DNA of 64,000 bases from Ancylobacter crimeensis (lineage in GTDB: Bacteria; Pseudomonadota; Alphaproteobacteria; Rhizobiales; Xanthobacteraceae): assembly GCF_023016805.1 (NCBI RefSeq), contig NZ_JALKCH010000008.1, positions 152,788 to 216,787 on the forward strand. Direction: 5' to 3'. Under the pieces are notes generated by a model. That model was not told the origin of the DNA. It was given only the letters and a program-made list of their open reading frames with translations, and did not search any database. Positions 1 to 9,703 of this stretch are shown piece after piece. The position numbers were made by a program, and so were the translations under genes. Every line of letters starts with the position of its first letter. The first letter of the stretch is position 1.

Positions 1-528
<528 letters not shown>

Positions 529-536
529 GACGGATC

Positions 537-562
537 GGGGCGGCCATGGGCCGCCCCGTTTT
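537..562 (+). terminator. Rho-independent terminator of ppdK
   Basis: A perfect 9-bp stem (GGGGCGGCC at 537-545 with GGCCGCCCC at 549-557) and a 3-nt loop are followed by GTTTTG. It lies 9 bases after the ppdK stop codon. Confidence 0.85.
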
Positions 563-571
563 GTTCGGCTG

Positions 572-727
572 TCAGGCGTACTGGATGAGGACCCAGTAGA
601 CCGCTTTGCCTTTATAGGGCGGGAATGTGTTGTCCTTGGCAATCGGTGCCGTGGTGGTGTCGTAAAGGTCATCGACCTTCCAGACGCCGCTGGCAGGGCA
701 TTTCTCACCAGTTTTGTGCTTAAGCAT
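572..727 (-). CDS. Small YjzC-like protein (51 aa)
   Basis: A 51-residue protein starting at ATG 727, chosen because AGGTGG lies 3-8 bases upstream; the open frame continues to 946 but that extension is low-complexity and lacks a Shine-Dalgarno. The layout TGEKCPASGVWKV near the start, then a PPYKGK turn and a WVLIQYA end, resembles the short YjzC-type proteins (G-E-x-x-P-x-S-G-x-Y/W, later G-D-x-F-P). No function is known for that family. Third-position GC is visibly lower than in ppdK or mutS, so it may be acquired. It is convergent with ppdK and separated from it by the ppdK terminator. Family assignment is from pattern memory only. Confidence 0.6.
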   Translation of the reverse strand: MLKHKTGEKCPASGVWKVDDLYDTTTAPIAKDNTFPPYKGKAVYWVLIQYA

Positions 728-799
728 AGTCCACCTGAATCGACATTGACTCATGGTCGGACCTTGACGCGCGAATCGCTCCGGACGCATAGTCCGGTT

Positions 800-893
800 G
801 TCCAATGGCGCACGCCGCCCACGGTCCGACCAGGTTCCATGTGGGCTCGGACGCAGGGCTGTTCGGAGGTGCAAGCTCCGGGCAGCCCTTTTT
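800..893 (+). ncRNA. Candidate terminator-ended small RNA
   Basis: The + strand has a possible sigma-70-type promoter (TTGACG 764-769, 18-base spacer, CATAGT 788-793). A hairpin follows (GTCCGA 824-829 with TCGGAC 847-852), then a strong terminator: a 14-bp stem from 855 to 889 containing two G-U pairs and a 7-base loop, ending in T at 889-893. No + strand gene lies upstream of the terminator after ppdK's own terminator, so the terminator needs another transcript to serve. Predicted length is about 95 nt. I do not recognise it as 4.5S, 6S or any named family. Start and existence are inference. Confidence 0.4.
855..893 (+). terminator. Strong intrinsic terminator of an unassigned + strand transcript
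   Basis: Stem AGGGCTG-TT-CGGAG with CTCCG-GG-CAGCCCT, pairing continuously through two G-U wobbles; loop at 869-875; T-run 889-893. No protein gene precedes it on the + strand. Confidence 0.7.
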
Positions 894-1070
894 GCATCCT
901 GACGATAGAAGAAGCGACTCTCAGAGCTACGCCAAGTGTTAGTCACGAGTAGTCGACGTAACCACCATTTCTAGTATTTGTGGATTATGGGGATTGCGTG
1001 GATGGAGCCTTACTTAGCTTAGGCTTTGCTGGGACCAACGGGGTCTTTCCCGTTTGTGAATTCATAAAAC

Positions 1071-1352
1071 TCACCGCCGCTTCGCTGCCTCATACACCTC
1101 GCCGCGTTCGCGCTTGCCCACCGCCACCACCACGACCGTGATCGTCGTGTCCTCCACCCGGTAGACCAGCCGATAGCCCGCCGCGCGGAGCTTGATCTTG
1201 TAATGATCGGCCATGCCGCGCAGGGCGTCGGCCTCGACGCGGGGGTGTTCCAGCCGCTCGGCGAGCTTTTTCTTGAACTGCGCGCGCAAGGTGGCGCCGA
1301 GCTTCTCCCATTCCTTAAGCGCGGAGGGCAGGAATGCGAGGCTATAGCTCAT
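1071..1352 (-). CDS. RelE/ParE-superfamily toxin of a toxin-antitoxin pair
   Basis: A 93-residue basic protein with the RelE fold pattern: an N-terminal beta strand (YSLAFLPSALKEWEKL), a helical middle rich in Lys/Arg, then the hallmark DHYKIKLRAAGYRLVYRV strand pair and a C-terminal VVVAVGKRERGEVY segment. RelE toxins are usually ribosome-dependent mRNA endonucleases; the KIKLR/GYRLVY residues sit where catalytic basic residues lie in the family. Its start overlaps the upstream antitoxin gene by 11 bases, the usual translational coupling of these modules. It could be a ParE-type gyrase poison, but the sequence fits RelE better. Confidence 0.88.
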   Translation of the reverse strand: MSYSLAFLPSALKEWEKLGATLRAQFKKKLAERLEHPRVEADALRGMADHYKIKLRAAGYRLVYRVEDTTITVVVVAVGKRERGEVYEAAKRR

Positions 1353-1587
1353 CGAGCTTTACCTGCACCGTCGTCTCGCCGGCCCGCGCTCGGGCGATCT
1401 CGATGAGGGACTGGTCGTCGAGCGCGTCCATCATCGCCTCATAGGTCTCGGCAGGGACCATATAGGCCATGACCCGGTTGTGGTTGAGGATCGCGACCGA
1501 ACCGCCGCGCGCGCCCTCGACGATGGCGGTGGGGTTCTTCTTCAGTTCGGAGACGCTGACGGCCATCTCCGCTTCGACGCGCTGCAT
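1342..1587 (-). CDS. Phd/YefM (RelB-like) antitoxin
   Basis: An 81-residue protein with an N-terminal Phd/YefM DNA-binding fold (VSVSELKKNPTAIVEGA, then SVAILNHNRVMAYMVP) and a C-terminal acidic toxin-neutralising tail. It would bind the RelE-type toxin encoded just downstream and repress the shared promoter. The start at ATG 1587 is backed by GAGG six bases upstream; a second in-frame Met lies at 1566. A near-palindrome at 1605-1618, immediately upstream, is a likely operator. Family and gene order (antitoxin first, overlapping toxin) make the assignment secure; the specific toxin target is not visible. Confidence 0.88.
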   Translation of the reverse strand: MQRVEAEMAVSVSELKKNPTAIVEGARGGSVAILNHNRVMAYMVPAETYEAMMDALDDQSLIEIARARAGETTVQVKLDEL

Positions 1588-1604
1588 GGCAAGCCTCGTA
1601 TTGA

Positions 1605-1618
1605 TCCGGAATTCTGGA
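1605..1618. promoter_or_regulatory. Candidate autoregulatory operator of the toxin-antitoxin module
   Basis: TCCGGAATTCTGGA is a 14-base palindrome with one symmetric mismatch pair, placed 18 bases upstream of the antitoxin start. This is where Phd/YefM antitoxins normally bind. Assigned from symmetry and position only. Confidence 0.4.
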
Positions 1619-1636
1619 CGAATATAGGGGCTGTCT

Positions 1637-4450
1637 TCAGGTCAGCAAATGACAAGGTCCGGCTCTACCTTCACCCCCCTTCGCCAGCCCCTTCAGCCGG
1701 TACAGCGCCTCCAGCGCCTCGCGGGGGGTGAGTTCGTCGGGGTCGATGCCGGTGAGCGCGGCCTTCACCGCTTCCGCCACCGGGTCGGCGCTTGCCGCCG
1801 GCGCGGCGGGCGGGGCCCGGTTCAGGCTGGCGAAGAGCGGCAGGTCGTCGAGAATGCGCTGGGTCGGGGCGGCGCGGTCGGCGCTTTCCAGTTCCGTCAG
1901 CACCGCGCGGGCGCGTTCCACCACCGCCGCCGGCAGGCCGGCGAGCTTGGCGACCTGGATGCCGTAGGAACGGTCCGCCGCCCCCGGCACCACCTCGTGC
2001 AGGAAGATCACCTCGCCGTCCCACTCCTTCACCTTCACCGTCGCGTTGACGAGGCGCTTGAGGCGCTGGGCGAGCGCGGTGAGCTCGTGGAAATGGGTGG
2101 CGAACAGGCCGCGGCAGGCATTCGTCTCGTGCAGATGCTCGAGACTGGCCCAGGCGATGGAGAGGCCGTCGAAGGTCGCGGTGCCGCGGCCGATCTCGTC
2201 GAGGATGACGAGCGAGCGGCGGGTCGCCTGGTTGAGGATGGCGGCGGTCTCGACCATCTCCACCATGAAGGTCGAGCGCCCGCGTGCCAGGTCGTCCGCC
2301 GCACCGACGCGCGAGAACAGCCGGTCGACGATGCCGATCCGCGCGGAGGCCGCGGGCACGAAGCAGCCGGCCTGAGCGAGGATGGCGATGAGCGCGTTCT
2401 GGCGCAGGAAGGTCGATTTGCCCGCCATGTTGGGGCCGGTGACCAGCCAGATGCGTCCCGCCTTGGCCCGCGCGGGAGGCGAGAGGTCGCAATCATTGGC
2501 GATGAAGGGGCCGCCGGAGGCGAGCGGATCCCGGCGCAGCGCCTGCTCGACCACCGGGTGGCGGCCGCCCAGAATCGAGAAGTCGAGCCCGTCATCCACC
2601 TCGGGGCGGACATGGTTCTCCTCCACCGCGAGCCGGGCGAGGCCGCTCGCGACGTCGATCACCGCCAGCGCGGCGGCGCAGGCGCGGACATGATCGGCGC
2701 CGGCCAGCACCTCGCTCGCCAGCCGGTCGAAGATCGTCTGCTCCAGAGCCAGCGCCCGTTCGCCGGCGCTGGCGATCTTGGCCTCCAGTTCGCCCAGCTC
2801 CACGGAGGAGAAGCGCACGGCCCCCGCCATGGTCTGGCGATGCACGAAGACGCTCGCGAAGGGCGGCTCGCGCAGCTTGTCGGCGTGCTGGGCGGAGACT
2901 TCGACGAAATAGCCCAGAACCGCATTGTGCCGGATCTTGAGGGTCCGGATGCCGCTCTCCTCGACATAGCGCCGCTCCAGAGCCGCCACCACGCGCCGGC
3001 TCTCGTCGCGCAGGGCGCGGGTGGCGTCGAGGTCGGCGTCGAAGCCGGCCCGCACGAAGCCGCCATCGCGCCGGTAGGGCGGCAATTCGTCGGCGAGCGC
3101 GGCGAGAAGCGTCGCCGGCAAGGCGGGCGGCGGGGCGGCGAGGTCGCGGGCGGCTTCCATCAGCTCCTCGGGTGCGCCCTCGGCGGCGATCATGGCGGCG
3201 ATCGCCGCGCCCTCCATCAATCCGCGGCCGATGGCGGCAAGGTCGCGCGGGCCCGAGCGATTCAGCGCGATGCGGGCGAGAGCGCGGGCAAGGTCCGGCG
3301 CGCCGGCGAGCCGCTCGCGCAGGGCGTCGCGCAGGGCCGGGCGGTCGGCGAGGTGCTCGACCGAATCGAGGCGGCCAGCGATGGCGGCGGGCGCGGTCAG
3401 CGGCTCGGCGAGCCGGCGTGCCAGCAGCCGGGCGCCGGCGGAGGTCACGGTGCGGTCCACCGCCGCGAGCAGGCTGCCCGCCCGCTCGCCGGAGGTGGTG
3501 CGCAGGATTTCAAGGTTCGCCCGCGTCGCCGGGTCGATGACCATGGCGGCGCCGCCGCTCTCGCGCACCGGCGGGGCGAGCGGGGGGCGGTTGCCGAGCT
3601 GGGTGCGCTCCACATAGGCGACGATGGCGCCCGCCGCGGCGAGTTCCGGGCGCGAGAAGGCGCCGAAGGCGTCCAGCGTCGCCACCTGGAAGAAGCCGGC
3701 GATGCGCCGCTCGGCGGTGGCGCCGTCGAAGCTCTCCTTCGGCAACGGGGTCACCGCGGGCAGCGTGCGCCACAGTTCGCGGAAGGCCGGCTCGTCATAG
3801 ATCGCGTCCGGCACCAGCAGTTCGGCGGGCTCGATGCGGGCGAGGTCGGCGGCAAGCCGGGCGGGGTCGGTTTCGGAGACGCGGAAGGTGCCGGTGGAGA
3901 TGTCGCAGAAGGCAAGTGCATAGGCATAGCCGTCGCCGGCGCCGTCCTCGCCGCTCTTGGCACGGGCGAGGCTCGCCAGCACGTTCTCGCGGCGGGCGTC
4001 GAGAAGAGAGTCCTCGGTCAGGGTGCCGGGGGTGACGAGGCGCGTGACGTCGCGGCGCACCACGCTCTTGCTGCCGCGCTTGCGGGCTTCGGCGGGATCT
4101 TCCAGCTGTTCGCACACCGCGACCCGGTGGCCGGCGGCGATGAGCTTGTGGAGATATTCCTCGGCCCGTTCCACCGGCACCCCGCACATCGGGATGTCGG
4201 CGCCCTGGTGCTTGCCGCGCTTGGTCAGCACGATGCCGAGCGTGCGCGAGGCGGCTTCGGCGTCGGCAAAGAACAGCTCGTAGAAATCGCCCATCCGGTA
4301 GAACAGCAGGCTGTCCGGGTTGGCGGTCTTTATCTCGATATATTGCGCCATCATCGGCGAGACGCGCGTCTCGTCCTTCCCTTCCTGACCCTTGCGGGCG
4401 TCGGGGGTGTCGGCGTCGGGACGGGGCGGGGCGGAGAGGGCGCTGGCCAT
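1637..4450 (-). CDS. mutS: DNA mismatch repair protein MutS
   Basis: A 937-residue protein counted from ATG 4450; the frame is open upstream but the extra residues do not resemble the family. It recognises mismatches and short loops and recruits MutL. Seen: the mismatch-reading F-x-E in [11 protein letters not shown] near residue 53, the Walker [10 protein letters not shown] near residue 665, the Walker B/ABC region ILDEIGRGT near residue 745, and a C-terminal helical extension ([15 protein letters not shown]) as used for tetramerisation. Length matches alphaproteobacterial MutS. It is divergent from xseA, with only about 137 bases between the two starts. Confidence 0.96.
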   Translation of the reverse strand: MASALSAPPRPDADTPDARKGQEGKDETRVSPMMAQYIEIKTANPDSLLFYRMGDFYELFFADAEAASRTLGIVLTKRGKHQGADIPMCGVPVERAEEYLHKLIAAGHRVAVCEQLEDPAEARKRGSKSVVRRDVTRLVTPGTLTEDSLLDARRENVLASLARAKSGEDGAGDGYAYALAFCDISTGTFRVSETDPARLAADLARIEPAELLVPDAIYDEPAFRELWRTLPAVTPLPKESFDGATAERRIAGFFQVATLDAFGAFSRPELAAAGAIVAYVERTQLGNRPPLAPPVRESGGAAMVIDPATRANLEILRTTSGERAGSLLAAVDRTVTSAGARLLARRLAEPLTAPAAIAGRLDSVEHLADRPALRDALRERLAGAPDLARALARIALNRSGPRDLAAIGRGLMEGAAIAAMIAAEGAPEELMEAARDLAAPPPALPATLLAALADELPPYRRDGGFVRAGFDADLDATRALRDESRRVVAALERRYVEESGIRTLKIRHNAVLGYFVEVSAQHADKLREPPFASVFVHRQTMAGAVRFSSVELGELEAKIASAGERALALEQTIFDRLASEVLAGADHVRACAAALAVIDVASGLARLAVEENHVRPEVDDGLDFSILGGRHPVVEQALRRDPLASGGPFIANDCDLSPPARAKAGRIWLVTGPNMAGKSTFLRQNALIAILAQAGCFVPAASARIGIVDRLFSRVGAADDLARGRSTFMVEMVETAAILNQATRRSLVILDEIGRGTATFDGLSIAWASLEHLHETNACRGLFATHFHELTALAQRLKRLVNATVKVKEWDGEVIFLHEVVPGAADRSYGIQVAKLAGLPAAVVERARAVLTELESADRAAPTQRILDDLPLFASLNRAPPAAPAASADPVAEAVKAALTGIDPDELTPREALEALYRLKGLAKGGEGRAGPCHLLT

Positions 4451-4587
4451 GGCCGGACGCTGGCAGCAGAGCGGGCGCGATGGCAAGCCCGAAGCGGCGC
4501 CCCGAGGGCCGTTTTCCCCGCAGAAGGGCATCTTGCCGCCAGCCGGCCCGCATTTCCGTCACCGGCAAATGCCGTTATGGAGAAGCC

Positions 4588-6210
4588 ATGGCCAAAGCGA
4601 CCCCCGATTCCCCTGTCACCAACGCTCCCGACTGGTCGGTCTCGGAGCTCTCCGGTGCGCTCAAGCGCACGGTGGAGGACGCCTTCGGCCATGTGCGGGT
4701 GCGCGGCGAGATCTCCGGCTATCGCGGCCCCCACTCCTCCGGCCACGCCTATTTCTCGCTGAAGGACGCGAATGCCCGGCTCGACGCGGTGGTGTGGAAG
4801 GGCACCATGGCGCGGCTGAAGGTGCGGCCCGAGGAGGGGCTTGAGGTGGTCGCCATCGGCCGCATCACCACCTTCCCCGGCAAGTCGTCCTACCAGATCG
4901 TCATCGACCAGATCGAGTTCGCCGGCGCCGGCGCCATCATGGCGATGCTGGAGGAAAGGAAGCGCCGCCTCGCTGCAGAGGGCCTGTTCGACGCGACGCG
5001 CAAGCGCCGCCCGCCCTTCCTGCCGCAGGTGATCGGGGTCGTCACCTCGCCCACCGGCGCCGTGATCCGCGACATCCTGCACCGATTGTCCGACCGCTTC
5101 CCGCGCCGGGTTCTGGTGTGGCCGGTCCGGGTGCAGGGCGATACGAGCGGCGCCGAGGTGGCGGCTGCGATCCGCGGTTTCAACGCCATCGCCCCCGGAG
5201 GCCCGGTGCCGCGCCCGGACGTGCTGATCGTGGCGCGCGGCGGCGGCTCGCTGGAAGATCTGCTCGGCTTTTCCGAGGAGGCGGTGGTGCGCGCCGCCGC
5301 CGAGAGCCGGATCCCGCTGATCTCCGCCGTCGGCCACGAGACCGATGTGACGCTGATCGATTTCGCCGCCGATATCCGCGCCCCGACCCCGACCGCCGCG
5401 GCCGAGATGGCGGTGCCGGTACGCGGCGAATTGCTGGCGGAGGTCGGCAGCCTCCATGCCCGGAGGCTCGCCGCGTTCGCCCGTGCCGCCGAGCGTCGCC
5501 GTTCGGATCTGCGCAACCTCGCCCGGCATCTGCCGGCGGCGGAAGAGCTGCTCGCCTTGCCGCGCCAGCGGCTCGACATCGCCGCCCAGCGCCTGCCGCG
5601 CGCCCTGAAGGCCAATGCGGGGGCGCATCGGCTGCGCCTCACCCGGGCCGAGGCGCGGTTTTCGCCGCAGACGCTGCTGGGGGCGCTTGCCCGCCGCCGC
5701 GAACGGGTTGCCGCGCTGGGCGACCGGCTGCCGCGCGGCCTCACCCGCAGCACGGGCACGCACCGCATGCGCCTGACCCGCATAGAGGCGCGGCTGGAGC
5801 TTGGGCGACAGGGGCAGGCCAACCGCATCGCGCGCGGGCAGGACCGGCTGGCGGCGCTGGCGGAGCGGCTCGGACGCTGCGCCTCCCAGCAGAGCGAGGC
5901 GCGGCGCAGGCGGCTCGATGCGCTGGCGCAGCTTCTCACCGCGCTTTCCTATCGCGGCGTGCTGGCGCGCGGCTTCGCGCTGGTGCGCGACGGCGCCGGC
6001 CAGCCGGTGCGGCTCGCGGCGGATGTGGCGCCCGGCATGGCGCTGGCCCTGCAATTCGCCGATGGCAGCGTCGGGGCGATCGCCGGGGAGCCGTTGCCGG
6101 AGAGCGTTCCGCCCGATCCCGGCCGGCGCCGCGCCCCCACCCCCCGCCGCGGCCCGCGCCGGACCCGGGAGGGCGAGGAGCCTCCGGCGCAAACGAACCT
6201 GTTCGAATAG
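4588..6210 (+). CDS. xseA: Exodeoxyribonuclease VII large subunit
   Basis: A 540-residue protein. ATG 4588 is chosen because GGAG precedes it by six bases and the family begins with the short acidic stretch before [12 protein letters not shown]. An N-terminal OB-fold (about residues 15-110) is followed by the nuclease domain with [25 protein letters not shown], and [14 protein letters not shown] followed by [10 protein letters not shown], all family signatures, then a long Arg-rich coiled-coil region (about 300-460). With XseB it degrades single-stranded DNA into acid-soluble oligonucleotides during repair. xseB is not in this window. A basic Pro/Arg-rich tail (residues 505-540) is unusually long but low-complexity. 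Confidence 0.95.
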   Translation: MAKATPDSPVTNAPDWSVSELSGALKRTVEDAFGHVRVRGEISGYRGPHSSGHAYFSLKDANARLDAVVWKGTMARLKVRPEEGLEVVAIGRITTFPGKSSYQIVIDQIEFAGAGAIMAMLEERKRRLAAEGLFDATRKRRPPFLPQVIGVVTSPTGAVIRDILHRLSDRFPRRVLVWPVRVQGDTSGAEVAAAIRGFNAIAPGGPVPRPDVLIVARGGGSLEDLLGFSEEAVVRAAAESRIPLISAVGHETDVTLIDFAADIRAPTPTAAAEMAVPVRGELLAEVGSLHARRLAAFARAAERRRSDLRNLARHLPAAEELLALPRQRLDIAAQRLPRALKANAGAHRLRLTRAEARFSPQTLLGALARRRERVAALGDRLPRGLTRSTGTHRMRLTRIEARLELGRQGQANRIARGQDRLAALAERLGRCASQQSEARRRRLDALAQLLTALSYRGVLARGFALVRDGAGQPVRLAADVAPGMALALQFADGSVGAIAGEPLPESVPPDPGRRRAPTPRRGPRRTREGEEPPAQTNLFE

Positions 6211-6292
6211 GGCGGGCGCTGAAGGGTGCGCTTGTGGCGGCGGTGCGCGCCGCCCATATTGACCATCGACCGATGACAAGGATGAGTGCGGC

Positions 6293-6517
6293 ATGAACCG
6301 CTTCGAACGTTTCCCGCCCGCAACCGGCGAGGCCGAGATCCGCTATCTGGACGGCGATTTCCGCATCGTGCGGCCCGGCACCTTCGTGCGTTGCGCCGTT
6401 ACCGGCCAGCCGATCCCGCTGGAGGAACTGCGCTACTGGAGCGTCGATCTGCAGGAAGCCTATGCCACGCCGCAGGCGGTGCTGACCCGCCTCCACCCGG
6501 ACCGCGTTCGCCGCTGA
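6293..6517 (+). CDS. DUF2093 family protein
   Basis: A 74-residue soluble protein typical of alphaproteobacterial DUF2093: an IRYLDGDFRIVRPGTFVRCAVTG core, then IPLEELRYWSVDLQEAYATP. No catalytic motif and no known function. It lies 82 bases after xseA on the same strand and is convergent with lpxK, with only 15 bases between the two stop codons. In related genomes this family sits next to xseA, so co-transcription is likely. The function is unknown and I do not propose one. Confidence 0.85.
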   Translation: MNRFERFPPATGEAEIRYLDGDFRIVRPGTFVRCAVTGQPIPLEELRYWSVDLQEAYATPQAVLTRLHPDRVRR

Positions 6518-6532
6518 GCCGTCCGGCGGCCC

Positions 6533-7534
6533 TCAGGCGAGCGCGCGGGCGATGAGGGTGTCGAGCGTTTCCGCACTCTCCGGCTCCAGGACGAGGCGCA
6601 CCGGCAGAACCTCCAGATGCGGGGCGAGGATGTCGCCCGCCGGGGTGCCGGTCAGCCGCACCGCATCCTTCTCCGTCGTGACCAGCGTGAGGTCCTCCGC
6701 CTGCGCGCGGTGCAGCAGGTCGCCGGCTTCCGCCGCACGGAAGGCGTGATGGTCCGGGAAAGGCTGCGTCCGCACCGCGAGCGCGCCGATGCCGCGCAGG
6801 GTCGCGAAGAACTTGTCCGGCCGGCCGATGCCGGCGAAGGCAAGCACCCTGCGCCCGATCAGCCGGCTCGCGGCCTCGGCGTCCGGCGCGAGCCGTCCGC
6901 GCAGCACGGCGAGCCCCTTCGCGCGGCCGTGGCGTGCCACCTCGTCCCCTGCGGTTCCGTCTCCCACCAGCAGCAGTGCCTGCGCCCGCGCGAGCTGCGG
7001 GGCGAGCGGCGCGCGCATCGGGCCGGCCGGAAGGCACAGGCCGTTGCCGATGCCGACCGCAGCGTCGAGGACGAGGATCGACAGGCGCTTCTCGAGCGCG
7101 GGGTTCTGGAAGCCGTCATCCATCACGATGACATCCGCCCCGGCCTGGAGAGCGAGCCCCGCGCCGGCGACGCGGTCGCGGGCGACGACGGTGGGCGCGA
7201 GGCGGGCGAGCAGCAGCGGCTCGTCGCCGAGATCGGCCGCGATGCCGCGCGGGGTGACGAGCAGCGGCCCCGGCAGCCGCCCGCCATAGCCGCGCGTGAG
7301 GAAGACCGGATGCCTGCCCAGCCCTTGCAGCCGGCGGGCGAGCATGAGGGCGGACGGCGTCTTGCCGGCGCCGCCCACCGTGGGGTTGCCGAGGCAGATG
7401 ACGGGCACCTGCGGGGCATGGCCGGGATGGCCGAGCCGCCGCTCCGCCACCGCGCCATAGAGCGCGCCGAGGGGGCGCAGCAGGTTCGCCGCGAGAGTGG
7501 GCCGGGGGTGCCACCAGAAGGGCGGTGCCTGCAT
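6533..7534 (-). CDS. lpxK: Tetraacyldisaccharide 4'-kinase
   Basis: A 333-residue inner-membrane-associated kinase that phosphorylates the 4' position of the tetraacyldisaccharide 1-phosphate to give lipid IVA. Seen: an N-terminal hydrophobic/amphipathic segment (PPFWWHPRPTLAANLLRPLG), the P-loop NPTVGGAGKTPSAL near residues 50-63, TRGYGGRL near 81, and the family motif VMDDGFQNP near residue 140. Length fits the family. It is the last gene of the minus-strand cysQ-DUF4170-DUF374-waaA-lpxK group, 101 bases after waaA. Confidence 0.95.
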   Translation of the reverse strand: MQAPPFWWHPRPTLAANLLRPLGALYGAVAERRLGHPGHAPQVPVICLGNPTVGGAGKTPSALMLARRLQGLGRHPVFLTRGYGGRLPGPLLVTPRGIAADLGDEPLLLARLAPTVVARDRVAGAGLALQAGADVIVMDDGFQNPALEKRLSILVLDAAVGIGNGLCLPAGPMRAPLAPQLARAQALLLVGDGTAGDEVARHGRAKGLAVLRGRLAPDAEAASRLIGRRVLAFAGIGRPDKFFATLRGIGALAVRTQPFPDHHAFRAAEAGDLLHRAQAEDLTLVTTEKDAVRLTGTPAGDILAPHLEVLPVRLVLEPESAETLDTLIARALA

Positions 7535-7635
7535 CGTTTCACCCGCGCTGCGGCGTTGGGCTGGGCCTGCGCCCGGCCTGCCGTCGTCCGCGGCCGGTCC
7601 GGATTCAGATGGCTTGAGCGGTGTCCGACAACGCT

Positions 7636-8958
7636 CTACCGGGTGGACTCCCGGTCCTTCAATGTGTGCTTTTCCAGGCGGATCTGCACCAGATAGGGAT
7701 CGAGCGCTGCCATGGTCCGCTCCAGCGCCCCGCCGAGCGCGGCCACGGTGGCCTGCCCGGCCTTCACCGTGCGAAGGCGGCGGGCCTCGTCGGTGATCAG
7801 AGCATAGGCCGCTTTCGCCAGGCTGTCGGCGTCCGTCACCGCCTCGGCGCCGTAGCTCTGGTCCAGCCGGCTATAGATCTCGGCGAAGTTCATGACGTGC
7901 GGGCCGTGCAGGATGGCACAGCCCAGCTTGATCGGCTCGATCGGGTTTTGGCCGCCATGGCGGATGAGCGAGCCGCCGAGAAAGGCGAGCCGCGCCAGCC
8001 GGTAGAACAGGCCGAGCTCGCCGATGGTGTCGGCGACATAGATGTCGGTGCCGCGGTCCGGCAGGTAGCCGCCGCTGCGCAGCACGGCCGGATGGCCGGT
8101 GCCGGTGGCGAGCCGCAGCACCTCCATGCCGCGCTCGGGATGGCGTGGAGCGATGAGGGTGATGAGGTCGGGGATGCGTGTCTTGAGGGCGGCATGGGCG
8201 GCGATCACCGCGTCCTCCTCGCCGGCATGGGTCGAGCAGGCGAGGAACACCTCGCGCCCGGCGAGCGCCGCCTTCAGCGCCTCCAGCGTCCTGTCAGCCA
8301 CGGGCGGAGGCGGGGCGTCGAATTTGAGGTTTCCGGTCACCGAGACCCGCGGCGCGCCGAGCCGGGCGAGGCGCTCGGCATCGTCGCGCCCCTGCGCGAG
8401 GCAGAGGTCGACGCGGCGCAGCAGGCTTTTCACACTGCGCGCTGTGCGCTGCCAGCGGGCGAAAGAGCGCGCCGACATCCGCGCATTGACCATGAAGAGC
8501 GGGGTGCGCCGCTCGCTGACCTCGAGCAGCAGGTTCGGCCAGATCTCGGATTCGACCAGAACCACGAGGTCGGGCCGCCAGTGGCCGAGAAAGCGGGTAA
8601 GGAAGCGCGGAGCGTCCAGTGGAACGAACTGGTGGATCACGCCCGGCGGCAGCCGGTCGGCGGCGAGTTTCGCCGAGGTCACGGTGCCGGTGGTGAGCAG
8701 CACTTCGAAATCGCGCGCCCTGAGGCGATCGATCAGCGGCAGCACCGCGATCATCTCGCCGACGCTGGCCCCGTGCACCCAGACGAGTTGCCCGGACGGG
8801 CGGGCGCGGGAGGCAAGGCCGAAGCGCTCGGGCAGGCGCGTCGGATCCTCCTTGCCGCGCCGGATGCGCGGACGCAGCAGCGCCTTCGCGAAGGGCGTGG
8901 CGAGCTGCATGCCGAGCCGGTAGAGCCGCAAGGGCAGCGTGGTCGGTCGCCTAGTCAT
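7636..8958 (-). CDS. waaA: 3-deoxy-D-manno-octulosonic acid (Kdo) transferase
   Basis: A 440-residue GT30-family glycosyltransferase that adds Kdo to the lipid A precursor at the inner membrane. ATG 8958 is chosen because it begins the family-typical PLRLYRLGMQLATPF membrane-anchor segment and overlaps the upstream gene by 8 bases. Seen: VWVHGASVGEMIAVLPLI near residue 50, VESEIWPNLL near residue 130, and the C-terminal domain with GGSLIRHGGQNPIEP near residue 330, the donor-binding region. Whether it adds one or two Kdo residues cannot be told from sequence. Confidence 0.94.
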   Translation of the reverse strand: MTRRPTTLPLRLYRLGMQLATPFAKALLRPRIRRGKEDPTRLPERFGLASRARPSGQLVWVHGASVGEMIAVLPLIDRLRARDFEVLLTTGTVTSAKLAADRLPPGVIHQFVPLDAPRFLTRFLGHWRPDLVVLVESEIWPNLLLEVSERRTPLFMVNARMSARSFARWQRTARSVKSLLRRVDLCLAQGRDDAERLARLGAPRVSVTGNLKFDAPPPPVADRTLEALKAALAGREVFLACSTHAGEEDAVIAAHAALKTRIPDLITLIAPRHPERGMEVLRLATGTGHPAVLRSGGYLPDRGTDIYVADTIGELGLFYRLARLAFLGGSLIRHGGQNPIEPIKLGCAILHGPHVMNFAEIYSRLDQSYGAEAVTDADSLAKAAYALITDEARRLRTVKAGQATVAALGGALERTMAALDPYLVQIRLEKHTLKDRESTR

Positions 8959-9688
8959 CGGTGGAGCCGGCAGGGGCGGGCACGCGGGGTCGCGGCGGAG
9001 GAGCCTTGCGCCCCACCAGTTCCTCGGCTCGTGCGGTGATGAGATCGAGCTGGCGCTGCAATTCCTGCCGGGCGGCCTCCAGCGTCGCGGTATCGGCGTC
9101 GGGCGCCACCAGCACGCCGTCGCCGGCCACCACCGCCGCCTTGCCGAAAGGCAAATGAATCGCGGCGCGGTCCCAGCTTTTCGCGAGGATGCGGTTCGAG
9201 GTGGCAATCGCCACCGGATAGATCGGCCGGCCGGAATGCTTGGCGATGGTGACGACGCCGAGCCCGGCGATGCGCGAGATCTTCGGCACGTCGGCGGTCA
9301 TGGCGACATTGCAGCCGTCCTCCAGACTGCGGATCATCTCCACCGTCGCGCTGAAGCCGCCCTTCACCCGGAAGTCGCGCCCCGCCGCGCCCGAGCCGCG
9401 TATGGTGCCGATGCCGAGCGCCTGCGCGGCGATGGCGTTCACGTCGGCGTCGGAGCTGCGCGAGATCATGACCTTGGCGCGATGGTGCGGCTTCACCAGG
9501 AACGGCGTGAGGAAATGCTGCCCGTGCCAGAAGGTGAGGATCATCGGCAGCTGGGCGTCGGCCAGCTCATACAGATCGGCCGGCTCCATCACCACGCGGT
9601 TGGTGCGCCAGACGAAACGCAGATAGGAAGCCATCGTCCGGCCGAGCAGGGACCGCACGGTCGGCGAGGTACGCAGGCGACGCCACAT
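8951..9688 (-). CDS. DUF374 lysophospholipid acyltransferase-like protein
   Basis: A 245-residue protein of the DUF374 family, related to the LpxL/PlsC acyltransferase superfamily. Seen: ILTFWHGQHFL near residue 50, where the family has its catalytic-like His, then ISRSSDADVNAIAAQALG and IRGSGAAGRDFRVKGG. In Rhizobiales this family lies beside waaA and is thought to act in envelope lipid assembly; the substrate is not known to me. It overlaps waaA by 8 bases and follows the DUF4170 gene after 15 bases, so all are co-transcribed. The C-terminus is Pro-rich. Confidence 0.88.
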   Translation of the reverse strand: MWRRLRTSPTVRSLLGRTMASYLRFVWRTNRVVMEPADLYELADAQLPMILTFWHGQHFLTPFLVKPHHRAKVMISRSSDADVNAIAAQALGIGTIRGSGAAGRDFRVKGGFSATVEMIRSLEDGCNVAMTADVPKISRIAGLGVVTIAKHSGRPIYPVAIATSNRILAKSWDRAAIHLPFGKAAVVAGDGVLVAPDADTATLEAARQELQRQLDLITARAEELVGRKAPPPRPRVPAPAGSTDD

Positions 9689-9703
9689 GCGAAGAGCCGG
9701 CCG

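Larger units (their letters stand above)
728..1070. other. Gene-free, AT-richer stretch holding a candidate small RNA
   Basis: About 340 bases without a supportable protein gene. It is AT-richer than its surroundings, particularly at 955-1070. It contains three consecutive hairpins on the + strand (781-797, 824-852, 855-889), the last followed by TTTTT. Nothing else is recognisable in 894-1070. Confidence 0.6.

Noticed and set aside
855..893. 4.5S (SRP) or 6S RNA gene at the strong terminator
   Set aside because: The SRP apical GGAA/AGCAGCC motif and the long 6S bulged duplex are not present.
1649..4762. A 1,037-codon open frame on the + strand across mutS
   Set aside because: It is antisense to mutS, Arg/Gly/Ala-rich with no family resemblance; such long shadows arise from high GC at third positions. 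The same applies to long antisense frames over kup (13265-15340), phaZ/regB (25709-27838) and murJ (to 31516).
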